DNA from: UBA9926 sp913052075 | Lineage (GTDB): Bacteria > Pseudomonadota > Gammaproteobacteria > Pseudomonadales > Azotimanducaceae | Reading direction: 5' to 3' | NCBI GenBank assembly: GCA_913052075.1 | Contig: CAJXDD010000031.1 | Location: forward strand, 1 to 18,501 | DNA: 18,501 bases | Shown: in pieces, positions 7,443 through 14,484 of the stretch | How positions within the stretch are numbered: the stretch's first letter is position 1 | How the letters are laid out: each line of letters starts with the position of its first letter | The notes under the pieces: generated by a model | What the model was told of the DNA's origin: nothing | What the model saw: the letters and a program-made list of their open reading frames with translations, nothing else | Database searches by the model: none | Program-made: the position numbers and the translations under genes

Positions 7443-8690
7443 ATGCCTGATTTAGAAGCGGATCTTTTCCAGCTCGCTATGTCCAAAGAAGCGGAACCTC
7501 TAATGGATGCAGTGAAGAAGCACATCGCGGACAACGTGGAACCTATTCAAGAAGAGTTCTCAGCCCTCGAAAAAGAAAAAGAGGACCGATGGTCATGGCA
7601 CCCTAAGCAACTCGAGCTGCTCGAGGGCGCCAAGCAGAAAGCCAAGGATTCAGGATTGTGGAACTTCTTTCTTCCAGACACTGAATACGGACAGGGACTA
7701 AACAATCTTGATTATGCGTACATTGCGGCTGAGCTAGGTAAGTTTCCACTGGCTTCAGAATCACTAAACTGTAGTGCTCCCGATACAGGGAACATGGAAG
7801 TCCTCGAGCGCGTCGGCACGCCAGAGCAAAAAAAGCAGTGGCTAGAACCCTTGTTAAATGGAGAGATCCGGTCAGCCTACGCGATGACTGAGCCAGGGTT
7901 GCCCTCTTCAGATGCAAAAAACATCAGTACTCGCGCAGTACTCGATGGCGATGAGTGGGTCATCAACGGTGAAAAATTTTATATCTCTGGCGCAGGCGAC
8001 CCTCGATGCAAAATCATGATCGTCATGGTCAAGACTGACCCAGAGGCTCCACCAAGCCGTCAGCAATCGCAAATCCTTGTACCCATGGACACACCTGGCG
8101 TCGAGATTCTAGACGCAATGCAAGTATTTGGGGCAGATCACGCGCCTAGGGGCCACATGCACCTGCGCTTTAACGATGTCCGCGTGCCTAAAGAGAACGT
8201 CCTCTTGGGCGAGGGACGAGGCTTTGAAATCTCTCAGGTACGATTAGGGCCCGGCCGAATCCACCACTGCATGCGCTCCATCGGCAAGGCCGAAAAAGCG
8301 CTAGAACTGATGGTTAAACGGTCTGCGACTCGTGTGGCGTTTGGTAAGCCCATTGCCAAGCTGGGGAAAAACCTTGAGGTCATCTCAAGAGCGCGCATCG
8401 AGATAGATGCCATGCGATTAATGGTCCTACAAGCGGCTAAGGCAATGGACGTGCTTGGCAACAAAGAAGCCCGCGTTTACGTAAGTGCGGTTAAGGCTAT
8501 GGTTCCCGAAAAGGTTTGTCTCATTATCGATCAAGCCATTCAAATGCATGGAGCAACTGGAATATCACAGTGGTCCCCTCTTGCGAATATGTACACCGAT
8601 ATGCGCCATCTTAGATTCGCCGATGGGCCTGATGAAGTTCATCATATGGTGGTTGGTCGTGCAGAGATTCAGAAATACGACCTCTGGTAG
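7443..8690 (+). CDS. Acyl-CoA dehydrogenase, ACAD10/11-like
   Basis: FAD flavoprotein that removes two hydrogens between C2 and C3 of an acyl-CoA in beta-oxidation and passes electrons to ETF. It has 415 residues with the full three-domain ACAD layout. It resembles the C-terminal half of eukaryotic ACAD10/ACAD11: NCSAPDTGNMEVL, AYAMTEPGLPSSDAKNI, SGAGDPRCKIMIVM, LGPGRIHHCMRSIGKAE and the end LRFADGPDEVHH. The usual catalytic Glu of the YEG motif is replaced by Asp394 in ADGPDE, as expected for this subgroup. ACAD11-type enzymes act on 4-hydroxy acids after a kinase step; no aminoglycoside-phosphotransferase-like kinase gene is adjacent here, so the substrate remains open. The start is secured by GAGGAG 7-9 bases upstream of the ATG. 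It is a single gene with its own spacer from sppA. Confidence 0.93.
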   Translation: MPDLEADLFQLAMSKEAEPLMDAVKKHIADNVEPIQEEFSALEKEKEDRWSWHPKQLELLEGAKQKAKDSGLWNFFLPDTEYGQGLNNLDYAYIAAELGKFPLASESLNCSAPDTGNMEVLERVGTPEQKKQWLEPLLNGEIRSAYAMTEPGLPSSDAKNISTRAVLDGDEWVINGEKFYISGAGDPRCKIMIVMVKTDPEAPPSRQQSQILVPMDTPGVEILDAMQVFGADHAPRGHMHLRFNDVRVPKENVLLGEGRGFEISQVRLGPGRIHHCMRSIGKAEKALELMVKRSATRVAFGKPIAKLGKNLEVISRARIEIDAMRLMVLQAAKAMDVLGNKEARVYVSAVKAMVPEKVCLIIDQAIQMHGATGISQWSPLANMYTDMRHLRFADGPDEVHHMVVGRAEIQKYDLW

Positions 8691-8715
8691 CTAGAACTCG
8701 TCGCTTGTTGAGTAT

Positions 8716-8754
8716 TCCTGGGAGCTGAAAAGGTCTCAGGAGTCCTTCTTTTTG
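8716..8754 (+). terminator. Probable terminator of the acyl-CoA dehydrogenase gene
   Basis: TCCTGGGA (8716-8723) pairs with TCTCAGGA (8734-8741) with one G-U pair and a 10-base loop. It is followed by a T-rich tail GTCCTTCTTTTTG. It starts 26 bases after the dehydrogenase stop and overlaps the last bases of the convergent bactofilin gene. The tail is not a pure T-run, so confidence is moderate. Confidence 0.45.
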
Positions 8755-9161
8755 TCTTGTAATGGCGCCACGGTCCCTGAGATTATCCCACCGGATACAC
8801 AAACGAGACTCGCGTAGTGAACATTGCCAACCACTTTCCCGGTCTCACGTATTTCTATTATCCCACTTGAAGAAATAGCCTTATCACCCGAATCGAGCGA
8901 TCCATCAACAATAATTTTCTCAGCTTCGACACTTCCTATGAAGCTACCTTCAGGGCCGATTTCTAGCTGCTTAGCGCTGATTTTACCCGTGACTTTGCCA
9001 TCAATTCGGGCATTGCCCTCAAGCATCAAGGTGGTATTTTCGAGCGTAGTAGTTTTACCCACATACAGCTCGAATTTATTATCCGAAAGCATTTTTTTTC
9101 CCGCCATATCTTCGACCACTGAACTCGTGGTTCGCGAAGTTTTTCTGTTAAATAAGCTCAT
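8736..9161 (-). CDS. Bactofilin (polymer-forming cytoskeletal protein)
   Basis: Bactofilins self-assemble without nucleotide into membrane-bound filaments that recruit cell-wall enzymes or position envelope structures. This 141-residue protein has a flexible basic N-terminus (MSLFNRKTSRT), then a right-handed beta-helix region at about 30-130. The rungs are visible as repeated short hydrophobic/Gly units: ARIDGKVTGKISAKQLEI, GSFIGSVEAEKIIVDG, GIIEIRETGKVVGNVHYASL, SGGIISGTV. The tail PLQDKKKDS is charged. Size and pattern are typical of the family. The ATG has AGGA 6 bases upstream. It lies 8 bp after the preceding 197-residue gene and is the last gene of the fliP operon. In Bacillus, bactofilins are known to be needed for flagellar assembly, so a flagellar or wall-site role is reasonable but inferred. 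Confidence 0.92.
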   Translation of the reverse strand: MSLFNRKTSRTTSSVVEDMAGKKMLSDNKFELYVGKTTTLENTTLMLEGNARIDGKVTGKISAKQLEIGPEGSFIGSVEAEKIIVDGSLDSGDKAISSSGIIEIRETGKVVGNVHYASLVCVSGGIISGTVAPLQDKKKDS

Positions 9162-9169
9162 CTGCGATC

Positions 9170-9763
9170 CTAAGCCAGGTCTGAATCGAACGTGCCTATA
9201 TTTCCCGCTACTCGCTCTACTAATCCATCTACATTGATTTCCAGGCCTAGCTCATTTACTACCTTAGAAAGCTGCTCACTTAGCAGTAACCTAGTTTCCT
9301 TCTTTAAATCGGCTTCCCCTTCCAAAGACTTTAGGTGAGATCCGATTTCGTAAAATTCCTTCACGTAACTGGCAGGAAGCCAAGAAGCGACCTCTCCACT
9401 AACACCACCAATGTTTGCCTCAGAAGGGGGCACACTCGCTTTGCCCTTGCGAGCATCAAAGAGCCCCTGTTCGACAATGCTTTCTACATGTCGTTGCAAT
9501 ACGAACACAAACCGCTTACGAACTTCAGCTTGACGTTCGATATCAGTAGAAGGGCTGGTCAAAAAATCCCAGATTTCCTTTCCGGCAAACCCTAGTATGT
9601 CGCCAGCCTGAACCTCCTTTGGTTTGCGCCCTAACAGTCGAGATTTGAATTCAAGTTCCTCAGTCTTTTTCCACAAGTAGTAGAGCGACGCGAAGATGAC
9701 CAAAAACAAAAACCCAGTGGAAACTACCAGCAGTAGAGCCAACGTATCTTGTGAAAAGTTCAT
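9170..9763 (-). CDS. Unrecognised single-pass membrane protein (197 aa)
   Basis: I do not recognise the family. Residues 8-30 (LALLLVVSTGFLFLVIFASLYYL) form one membrane segment after a very short N-terminus. They are followed by WKKTEELEFKSR, so the positive-inside rule puts the large C-terminal part in the cytoplasm. The soluble part is mostly predicted helix and amphipathic, for example RQAEVRKRFVFVLQRHVES and LLLSEQLSKVVNELGLEI. No catalytic motif or Cys is seen. The start has an excellent GGGGAGG ribosome site 5 bases upstream of the ATG, and codon use looks genuine. Its stop is 8 bp before the bactofilin start. A membrane anchor or adaptor for the bactofilin filament is a plausible guess from this coupling only. 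Confidence 0.85.
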   Translation of the reverse strand: MNFSQDTLALLLVVSTGFLFLVIFASLYYLWKKTEELEFKSRLLGRKPKEVQAGDILGFAGKEIWDFLTSPSTDIERQAEVRKRFVFVLQRHVESIVEQGLFDARKGKASVPPSEANIGGVSGEVASWLPASYVKEFYEIGSHLKSLEGEADLKKETRLLLSEQLSKVVNELGLEINVDGLVERVAGNIGTFDSDLA

Positions 9764-9821
9764 CGTTACCTCCCCTATCGACAGTGCTTAAGATCTATGA
9801 ATAAGAACATGCGCAATTAAA

Positions 9822-10817
9822 TTACTGGAGATTAAGTCTTCCCTCCAAAACTGCTCTCTGAATTAAGTATAAGTCGTCCACCTTTGTCGCTAATTCCGCT
9901 TGCTGCTTTGCCAACCGATCAACTTGAACGGATAACTGTGCTTGCTGCCTTTTTGTTTCGGAGAATTCCGTTACTAGCGCAGCCCTCGACTGATTCAGGT
10001 CGTCCTTCACATAAGGTTTGATCGACTCTGTAGACGTCCTTAATTCTGATAACTCCTGCTGACTATCATCAACGCTACCTTTCAGAGTTACAACGAGGCC
10101 CTCCAAGTTCGAGAACTGGGCTGCATTCGCCGATTCAAGTGCCGCGATATCGTTAATCAATAGAGAGTGGGTTCCTCGCATCTCTATAATTTCGTCTTCA
10201 ATTTTAACCAGTTCCTCAATACCATCGCCCAACTGAATTCCTCTCTTGCCGAGAGCCAGCAGCATCTGATTCAACTCATCGGTTTTTGTGGACAGTTGTA
10301 CAGACATCAGCACGTAAAATAGGACTGAAAAGATTAGAACAAACGCGCCAATCCCTCCTGTAGCGTAGATCAACTTTCTCGCTGTTTGGATCTGCTCGGT
10401 AGTTTTCGCAAGCGTTCGATCAATATGAGTGAGGGGACCGACCTGTACGCCATTTATTTTAAGGCCAATCGTTCCGTCGCTTTGAGCGAAACCACCCTCT
10501 ATCTCTATTTCACCTAATTGATCATCAGAAGACCAATCTTTCACTTCATCTAGCTCGTCTTTATTTTCAGAGTCTTGCGTCTCTGGTTCCTCGACTGTCT
10601 CATCGGATTTGTCTTCTCCCTCGGCGTCAAGAGGCTCATTTTGAGCCAACTCGGTAGCCTCCTCGTCCGCCGAAGCTTCTTCATGACTTTCATCGGAAGA
10701 ATCTGCCTGGTCTTGAACATCACTCTCTGCCTCGGGTTGGCCTGATACTGCTTCAGTCGACTCTCCCTCAGAATCTATCTCTTTCAATGCCTCGTCATCT
10801 GAATTGTTATCGCTCAT
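9822..10817 (-). CDS. Highly acidic single-pass coiled-coil protein (331 aa), unknown function
   Basis: No family is recognised. Three parts are visible. Residues 1-105 are low-complexity and extremely acidic (Asp/Glu/Ser rich, almost no Lys or Arg). Residues about 106-148 form a short ordered stretch (GTIGLKINGVQVGPL, then THIDRTLAKTTEQIQTARK) leading into one membrane helix at 150-172. Residues 175-331 are long amphipathic helix with heptad-like spacing, such as LRTSTESIKPYVKDDLNQSR and SVQVDRLAKQQAELATKVDD. The basic TARK before the helix suggests a cytoplasmic acidic domain and a periplasmic coiled coil. The ATG has AAGGAG 9 bases upstream. It starts 13 bp after the SPOR gene stop, within the fliP operon. 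The acidic tail could bind a basic partner, and the coiled coil could act as a spacer in the periplasm; both are inference. Confidence 0.85.
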   Translation of the reverse strand: MSDNNSDDEALKEIDSEGESTEAVSGQPEAESDVQDQADSSDESHEEASADEEATELAQNEPLDAEGEDKSDETVEEPETQDSENKDELDEVKDWSSDDQLGEIEIEGGFAQSDGTIGLKINGVQVGPLTHIDRTLAKTTEQIQTARKLIYATGGIGAFVLIFSVLFYVLMSVQLSTKTDELNQMLLALGKRGIQLGDGIEELVKIEDEIIEMRGTHSLLINDIAALESANAAQFSNLEGLVVTLKGSVDDSQQELSELRTSTESIKPYVKDDLNQSRAALVTEFSETKRQQAQLSVQVDRLAKQQAELATKVDDLYLIQRAVLEGRLNLQ

Positions 10818-10830
10818 TTTGAAACACTCC

Positions 10831-12285
10831 TTACCCAGCTTTATTTAGCTGAAATTCTTCTGTGGCTCTCAGCACTAATTGGTTTTCCCGCGGTTCGTTA
10901 ATTAGCCTCTCTGCCTCCATTCTTTCGAACGGACCTAATACTGGCGACCACAACCCAGATTTTTTCTGGACAACAAAGTACCCGGTCGAGTCGGCGCCAT
11001 TCATACGCACGAATCTCTCTGCATTCAGTTTGCGAGAAAAAGCACCGGCTTGTAAGAAATATAATTCAGCGGGTTCTTCGATTTTAGACACGGTTAGAGC
11101 CACTTCTTCCGAAACGGTGTCAGATCCTGTCTCACTGGGTCCAACAATTGTTTCCGACGCACTCTCTGTTTGCGACACATCGCCTCCAAGGATTTCAACA
11201 GAGCCAGCTATGGCAGCAACTTGACTGCCATCGGCCAAGTCGGCATCAACGGCCTCTTGCTGGATTGATGGCTGGGCAATGAATTCCTCGTCTGGTTCTA
11301 CTGAAACCTCGGGGAGATTTAGAAGTGAAGCCGATACTTTCTGAATGTCGTGAAAGCTTGAACGGAGATCTTTCTCAAAGACAAACCAGACACATCCGAT
11401 AAGCAGAATCAGTGCAGAGATAATAACCGAAGCCTTGGCTATAACCATTCCCCGCCTTGAACGACTATCTAGCTTTTGAGATTTCTGCTTTGATCTGGCG
11501 GCCTTGCCTTCCTTTTCGATGCTCCTGGAAATGGTTTCTACGCCCACCTTTTCTAAGTTTTCCGACGGGGTAGAGATACTAATTACATCTGCCCTATCTC
11601 GCTTGATCGCAGCGCTCGGTACCCCAGTTTTTGGTGGCAATGTTCGAGGATTTCCTTCCTCACCAGGTAAGGAAAGCCTCGAAACCAGTTCTCTCGCCGA
11701 ATATATTCCACCTTGCTCGTCAGCCGTGTCCAAAAAGCTATCTCTTTCCGCATCATTTGGGACCGCAAACTCTTCAACCAACGTCTTATTTTTTTGGACC
11801 CAGTCCCGAAAACCTTTCGACCTCTGCACCACGCCGGAACAGTTAACCACGAGCGATATGCCGCTCGCCTTAAACTGCCTAATCAATTTAGATATCAGCG
11901 CTATTTTCTCTACTTCATCCGCAAATTCAGCCTCGTAAATCCAGATAGTCCCAAGCACTTTTGAATTTACTTCGCTCGCCGAATTTTCTTCAATTTTCTC
12001 ACTGATCAGCGAAACAATAGATTCACGGTCCTTAGGAGCCCGCATTACGGTACTATTTCTCGGCTCTTCGAAAACATTCGAAACAATCTCACGCACATAA
12101 TGATTACGAAGGTCTTGATTTGGCGAACAAACAACACCACTTGCTCCGGGATTAGACAATCGACCGATCAATTTTCGCGTACTTCGATCGTGCTCAAGGT
12201 TGAATGAGTGATACTTGATCTGCTCCTGATCTACTGCTGGCTTTGACTTGTTGGCCATATGTCTAGGCTCCGGTATTTCCTGCAT
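10831..12285 (-). CDS. SPOR-domain membrane protein with degenerate AAA/P-loop-like N-domain (DamX-like layout)
   Basis: Protein of 484 residues. The cytosolic part (about 30-200) has the layout of an ExeA/DamX-type AAA domain: a GASGVVCSP segment (47-55) where Walker A should be, and GTIWIYEAEFADEVEKIAL (112-130) resembling Walker B. The P-loop GxxxxGK[ST] is absent, so ATP hydrolysis is unlikely. A basic linker (KQKSQKLDSRSRR) precedes one membrane helix at 281-303. A low-complexity periplasmic linker then leads to a C-terminal SPOR domain at about 406-477 (YFLQAGAFSRKLNAERF ... FVVQKKSGLWSPVLGPF). SPOR domains bind glycan strands stripped of stem peptides, as at division septa. The start at 12285 (GGAG 5 bases upstream) overlaps flhB by 23 bp; an ATG at 12258 (GGAG 9 bases upstream) begins 4 bp after flhB and is equally possible. 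Its position in a flagellar operon is unusual. Confidence 0.88.
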   Translation of the reverse strand: MQEIPEPRHMANKSKPAVDQEQIKYHSFNLEHDRSTRKLIGRLSNPGASGVVCSPNQDLRNHYVREIVSNVFEEPRNSTVMRAPKDRESIVSLISEKIEENSASEVNSKVLGTIWIYEAEFADEVEKIALISKLIRQFKASGISLVVNCSGVVQRSKGFRDWVQKNKTLVEEFAVPNDAERDSFLDTADEQGGIYSARELVSRLSLPGEEGNPRTLPPKTGVPSAAIKRDRADVISISTPSENLEKVGVETISRSIEKEGKAARSKQKSQKLDSRSRRGMVIAKASVIISALILLIGCVWFVFEKDLRSSFHDIQKVSASLLNLPEVSVEPDEEFIAQPSIQQEAVDADLADGSQVAAIAGSVEILGGDVSQTESASETIVGPSETGSDTVSEEVALTVSKIEEPAELYFLQAGAFSRKLNAERFVRMNGADSTGYFVVQKKSGLWSPVLGPFERMEAERLINEPRENQLVLRATEEFQLNKAG

Positions 12286-13432
12286 GAAGTCTCCCTAGCT
12301 CGTCAAACTGCAGTTCGCGGGGGACCTTGGGTTTAGGTTTCTCTGGTTTCGTATCTGAATTGCCCTCTTTAACCGCCTGCAAGCCAAACACATAGGCGAT
12401 GACCTGAGCGACAGCTAAGTAGAGCGCCTGTGGAATGTGATAACCAATATCCGTAGTGAAGTAGAGGGCCCTAGCAAGGGGTGGTGCTTCGAATATCTCA
12501 ACGTCACTATCCGATGCAACTTCTTTAATCTTTTGGGCTATAAGCCCTTTACCTTTAGCGATGACTTTAGGAGCCTCTTCACTCTCCAGGTCATAACGAA
12601 GCGCTACTGCGAAATGTTCTGGGTTTGTAATAACAACGTCAGCTGTGGGCACATCCTGAAGCATTCGCTGTTCAGCCATTTCTCTCTGCTTCTGCTTAAT
12701 CTTCTGGCGAACTTCGGGCTGACCTTCGAGCTCCTTAAACTCGTCTTTAATTTCTTGCTTAGTCATCTTGAGCTTTCTCATGAATTCCCAACGCTGATAG
12801 GGAACATCAATGGCCGCGATGACTGCCAACGCCGTGCTAACTAAAAGTGCTCCGAATAGAAGAAACAGAACACCCTCCTCGATGGCGGTGTAAATATCTC
12901 CTCTGGCTAAGTGAACAAGCTCTTCATAGTTGAAATAGAGATAAACCGCACCAAAAGATCCAACGAGCAAAAACTTCATAATTGACTTGAACAGCTCAAC
13001 CAATGCTTTAATTCCAAAAATTCTAGCGAGGCCGCTCAACGGATTAATCTTGCTTGCCTTTGGCTCAATACTTTTCCAAGAGAAAACAAACCCGTCTAAC
13101 AGAGTTGCACCTCCGATAGCCAAGAAGCACGCGATTGCAAATACCGGACTCAAAATCAGAAAACTTTCAACAAAGATCGCAGCAAATCTGACCACCAGAA
13201 CTGAACTTTCCGACAAACTCTCAGGAACAATTTGAAAACTCTGGTTTAAGACTTGGGAAATCGCGGGACCCATGAACCCACTCAAAGCGTACATACTGCC
13301 GATCAGACCAGCAGTCACTATCGCTACCGTTAGATCCTGAGAACGGAGCACCTGCCCTTCTTCACGGGCTTTCTCCATTCTTCGAGCGGTCGGCTCTTCG
13401 GTTTTTTCCTCTTGAGGAGTATCTTCAGCCAT
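12263..13432 (-). CDS. flhB: Flagellar export apparatus protein FlhB
   Basis: Membrane component of the flagellar type III export gate that switches substrate class from rod/hook to filament. The 389 residues show the standard layout: charged N-terminus (EEKTEEPTARRMEKAREEGQV), four membrane helices to about 210, a basic linker (KMTKQEIKDEFKELEG) and the cytosolic FlhB_C domain. The self-cleavage site is at 270-273 and reads NPEH instead of the common NPTH; Asn270, Pro271 and His273, the residues used in cleavage, are kept. It is followed by FAVALRYD and the conserved AKGKGLIAQKIKEVA. The start lies 2 bp after the fliR stop, indicating translational coupling. The C-terminus ends in a short tail (HAGNTGA) overlapping the next gene. 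Confidence 0.97.
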   Translation of the reverse strand: MAEDTPQEEKTEEPTARRMEKAREEGQVLRSQDLTVAIVTAGLIGSMYALSGFMGPAISQVLNQSFQIVPESLSESSVLVVRFAAIFVESFLILSPVFAIACFLAIGGATLLDGFVFSWKSIEPKASKINPLSGLARIFGIKALVELFKSIMKFLLVGSFGAVYLYFNYEELVHLARGDIYTAIEEGVLFLLFGALLVSTALAVIAAIDVPYQRWEFMRKLKMTKQEIKDEFKELEGQPEVRQKIKQKQREMAEQRMLQDVPTADVVITNPEHFAVALRYDLESEEAPKVIAKGKGLIAQKIKEVASDSDVEIFEAPPLARALYFTTDIGYHIPQALYLAVAQVIAYVFGLQAVKEGNSDTKPEKPKPKVPRELQFDELGRLHAGNTGA

Positions 13433-13434
13433 CT

Positions 13435-14202
13435 TCAGCTCACCAAAGTCGTTCTAATGTTTTGAAAAGCCAGGAACCAAAGGTTTTCTAACCTCTCAAA
13501 CCAAATGGGAGTGGTGATCAGTAACATAATCAGTCCAGCTGGAATCAATGCCGGAAAGCCAATCGCGAAGACGTTGAGGCTAGGAGCTGCTCTTGCAATC
13601 AATCCGACTGAGGCATTAATTACGAGCAGCCCAAATACAACAGGGAAGCCAATCGCCGCAGCACCGATAAACATTGTTCCAGACCAATTTACTAGCCCCA
13701 TCAGCATCGCTCCACTCAATGCCTCCCCTGCGAGAGGAACCGCTTCAAAGCTATATTGAAGAACCGATAGAAGAATAAGGTGACCGCCGAGAGCAATGAA
13801 AAGCAGCATGCCGATTAAGAGAAAGAACTGAGATAGCGTTGGTACATTACCGAGGTTAGGGTCAATCATATTGGCCATACTGAGCCCCATACCACCAGCA
13901 ATAAGCTGTCCCGCACCGACCAAAGCCGCGACTACGATTTGTAAAAAGAGTCCCATGAAGACCCCGATCATGACCTCTTGCGCCAAAAGAAGCGCAGAAG
14001 AGAACGCGAACGGATCAATATCGGGAACGGTCAAACCTGGTAGCACGAACCATGTGAACATCATGCTTAGCCCAATTTTCACCCTTAGGTTAATTGCAGC
14101 AAGTCCAAAAAATGGTGCCGTCAGAAAAAAGGCCGACACTCTGACCATGGGCCAAAGATATTGCTGCAATAGTTCGATGATTTGGGGGCCAAAAACGTCC
14201 AT
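13435..14202 (-). CDS. fliR: Flagellar export gate protein FliR
   Basis: Integral membrane protein, 255 residues, that joins FliP and FliQ to form the helical core of the flagellar type III export gate. Typical features include the N-terminal LLQQYLWPMVRVSAFFLTAP, INLRVKIGLSMMFTWFVLPG, and the conserved VGAGQLIAGGMGLSMANMID region. About six hydrophobic stretches cover most of the length. The ATG at 14202 follows the fliQ stop by 4 bp, and the flhB start follows its own stop by 2 bp, so it is embedded in a coupled operon. No strong ribosome site is seen, consistent with coupling. Nothing odd is seen in its sequence. Confidence 0.97.
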   Translation of the reverse strand: MDVFGPQIIELLQQYLWPMVRVSAFFLTAPFFGLAAINLRVKIGLSMMFTWFVLPGLTVPDIDPFAFSSALLLAQEVMIGVFMGLFLQIVVAALVGAGQLIAGGMGLSMANMIDPNLGNVPTLSQFFLLIGMLLFIALGGHLILLSVLQYSFEAVPLAGEALSGAMLMGLVNWSGTMFIGAAAIGFPVVFGLLVINASVGLIARAAPSLNVFAIGFPALIPAGLIMLLITTPIWFERLENLWFLAFQNIRTTLVS

Positions 14203-14206
14203 AAGC

Positions 14207-14476
14207 TTAAAGAGCCATCGTTCTCACTTTCTCGAAGACCAAATTGAAATATTCCATCATTAGTCCCAATTGCCATTCACCAAACAAAGCGATAGCAAGA
14301 ACCATCACAGCGAGCTTGGGAATGAAACTAAGAGTCATTTCCTGTATCGAAGTTGCGGCTTGAAGAACACCAATCAGGAGACCGGTAAGCAATGCGGCTC
14401 CCAATATCGGGGCGGCCACTAGGGTCATTACCACCAGGGCTTCTACTCCGATATCCATGACTATTCCGGTATCCAT
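14207..14476 (-). CDS. fliQ: Flagellar export gate protein FliQ
   Basis: Small two-helix membrane protein of 89 residues, the usual FliQ size, forming part of the FliP5-Q4-R1 export gate. Conserved blocks are DIGVEALVVMTLVAAP, QAATSIQEMTLSFIPKLAVM and GEWQLGLMMEYF. The reading frame is open 17 codons upstream to an ATG at 14527, but that start would overlap fliP by 43 bp and add residues absent in the family. The ATG at 14476, 8 bp after the fliP stop, gives the standard N-terminus (MDTGIVMDIGVEAL), although its ribosome site is weak. It is translationally linked to fliP and fliR. Confidence 0.95.
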   Translation of the reverse strand: MDTGIVMDIGVEALVVMTLVAAPILGAALLTGLLIGVLQAATSIQEMTLSFIPKLAVMVLAIALFGEWQLGLMMEYFNLVFEKVRTMAL

Positions 14477-14484
14477 AATCTTTG

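Noticed and set aside
8824..9237. Plus-strand open frame of 137 codons opposite the bactofilin
   Set aside because: It is fully antisense to a clear bactofilin and the end of its neighbour, has Ser/Pro/Leu-rich composition typical of a shadow frame, and has no family resemblance.
11504..11938. Plus-strand open frame of 144 codons inside the SPOR gene
   Set aside because: It is antisense to the SPOR protein frame, which has domain support; the product has shadow-like Ser/Leu/Thr composition.
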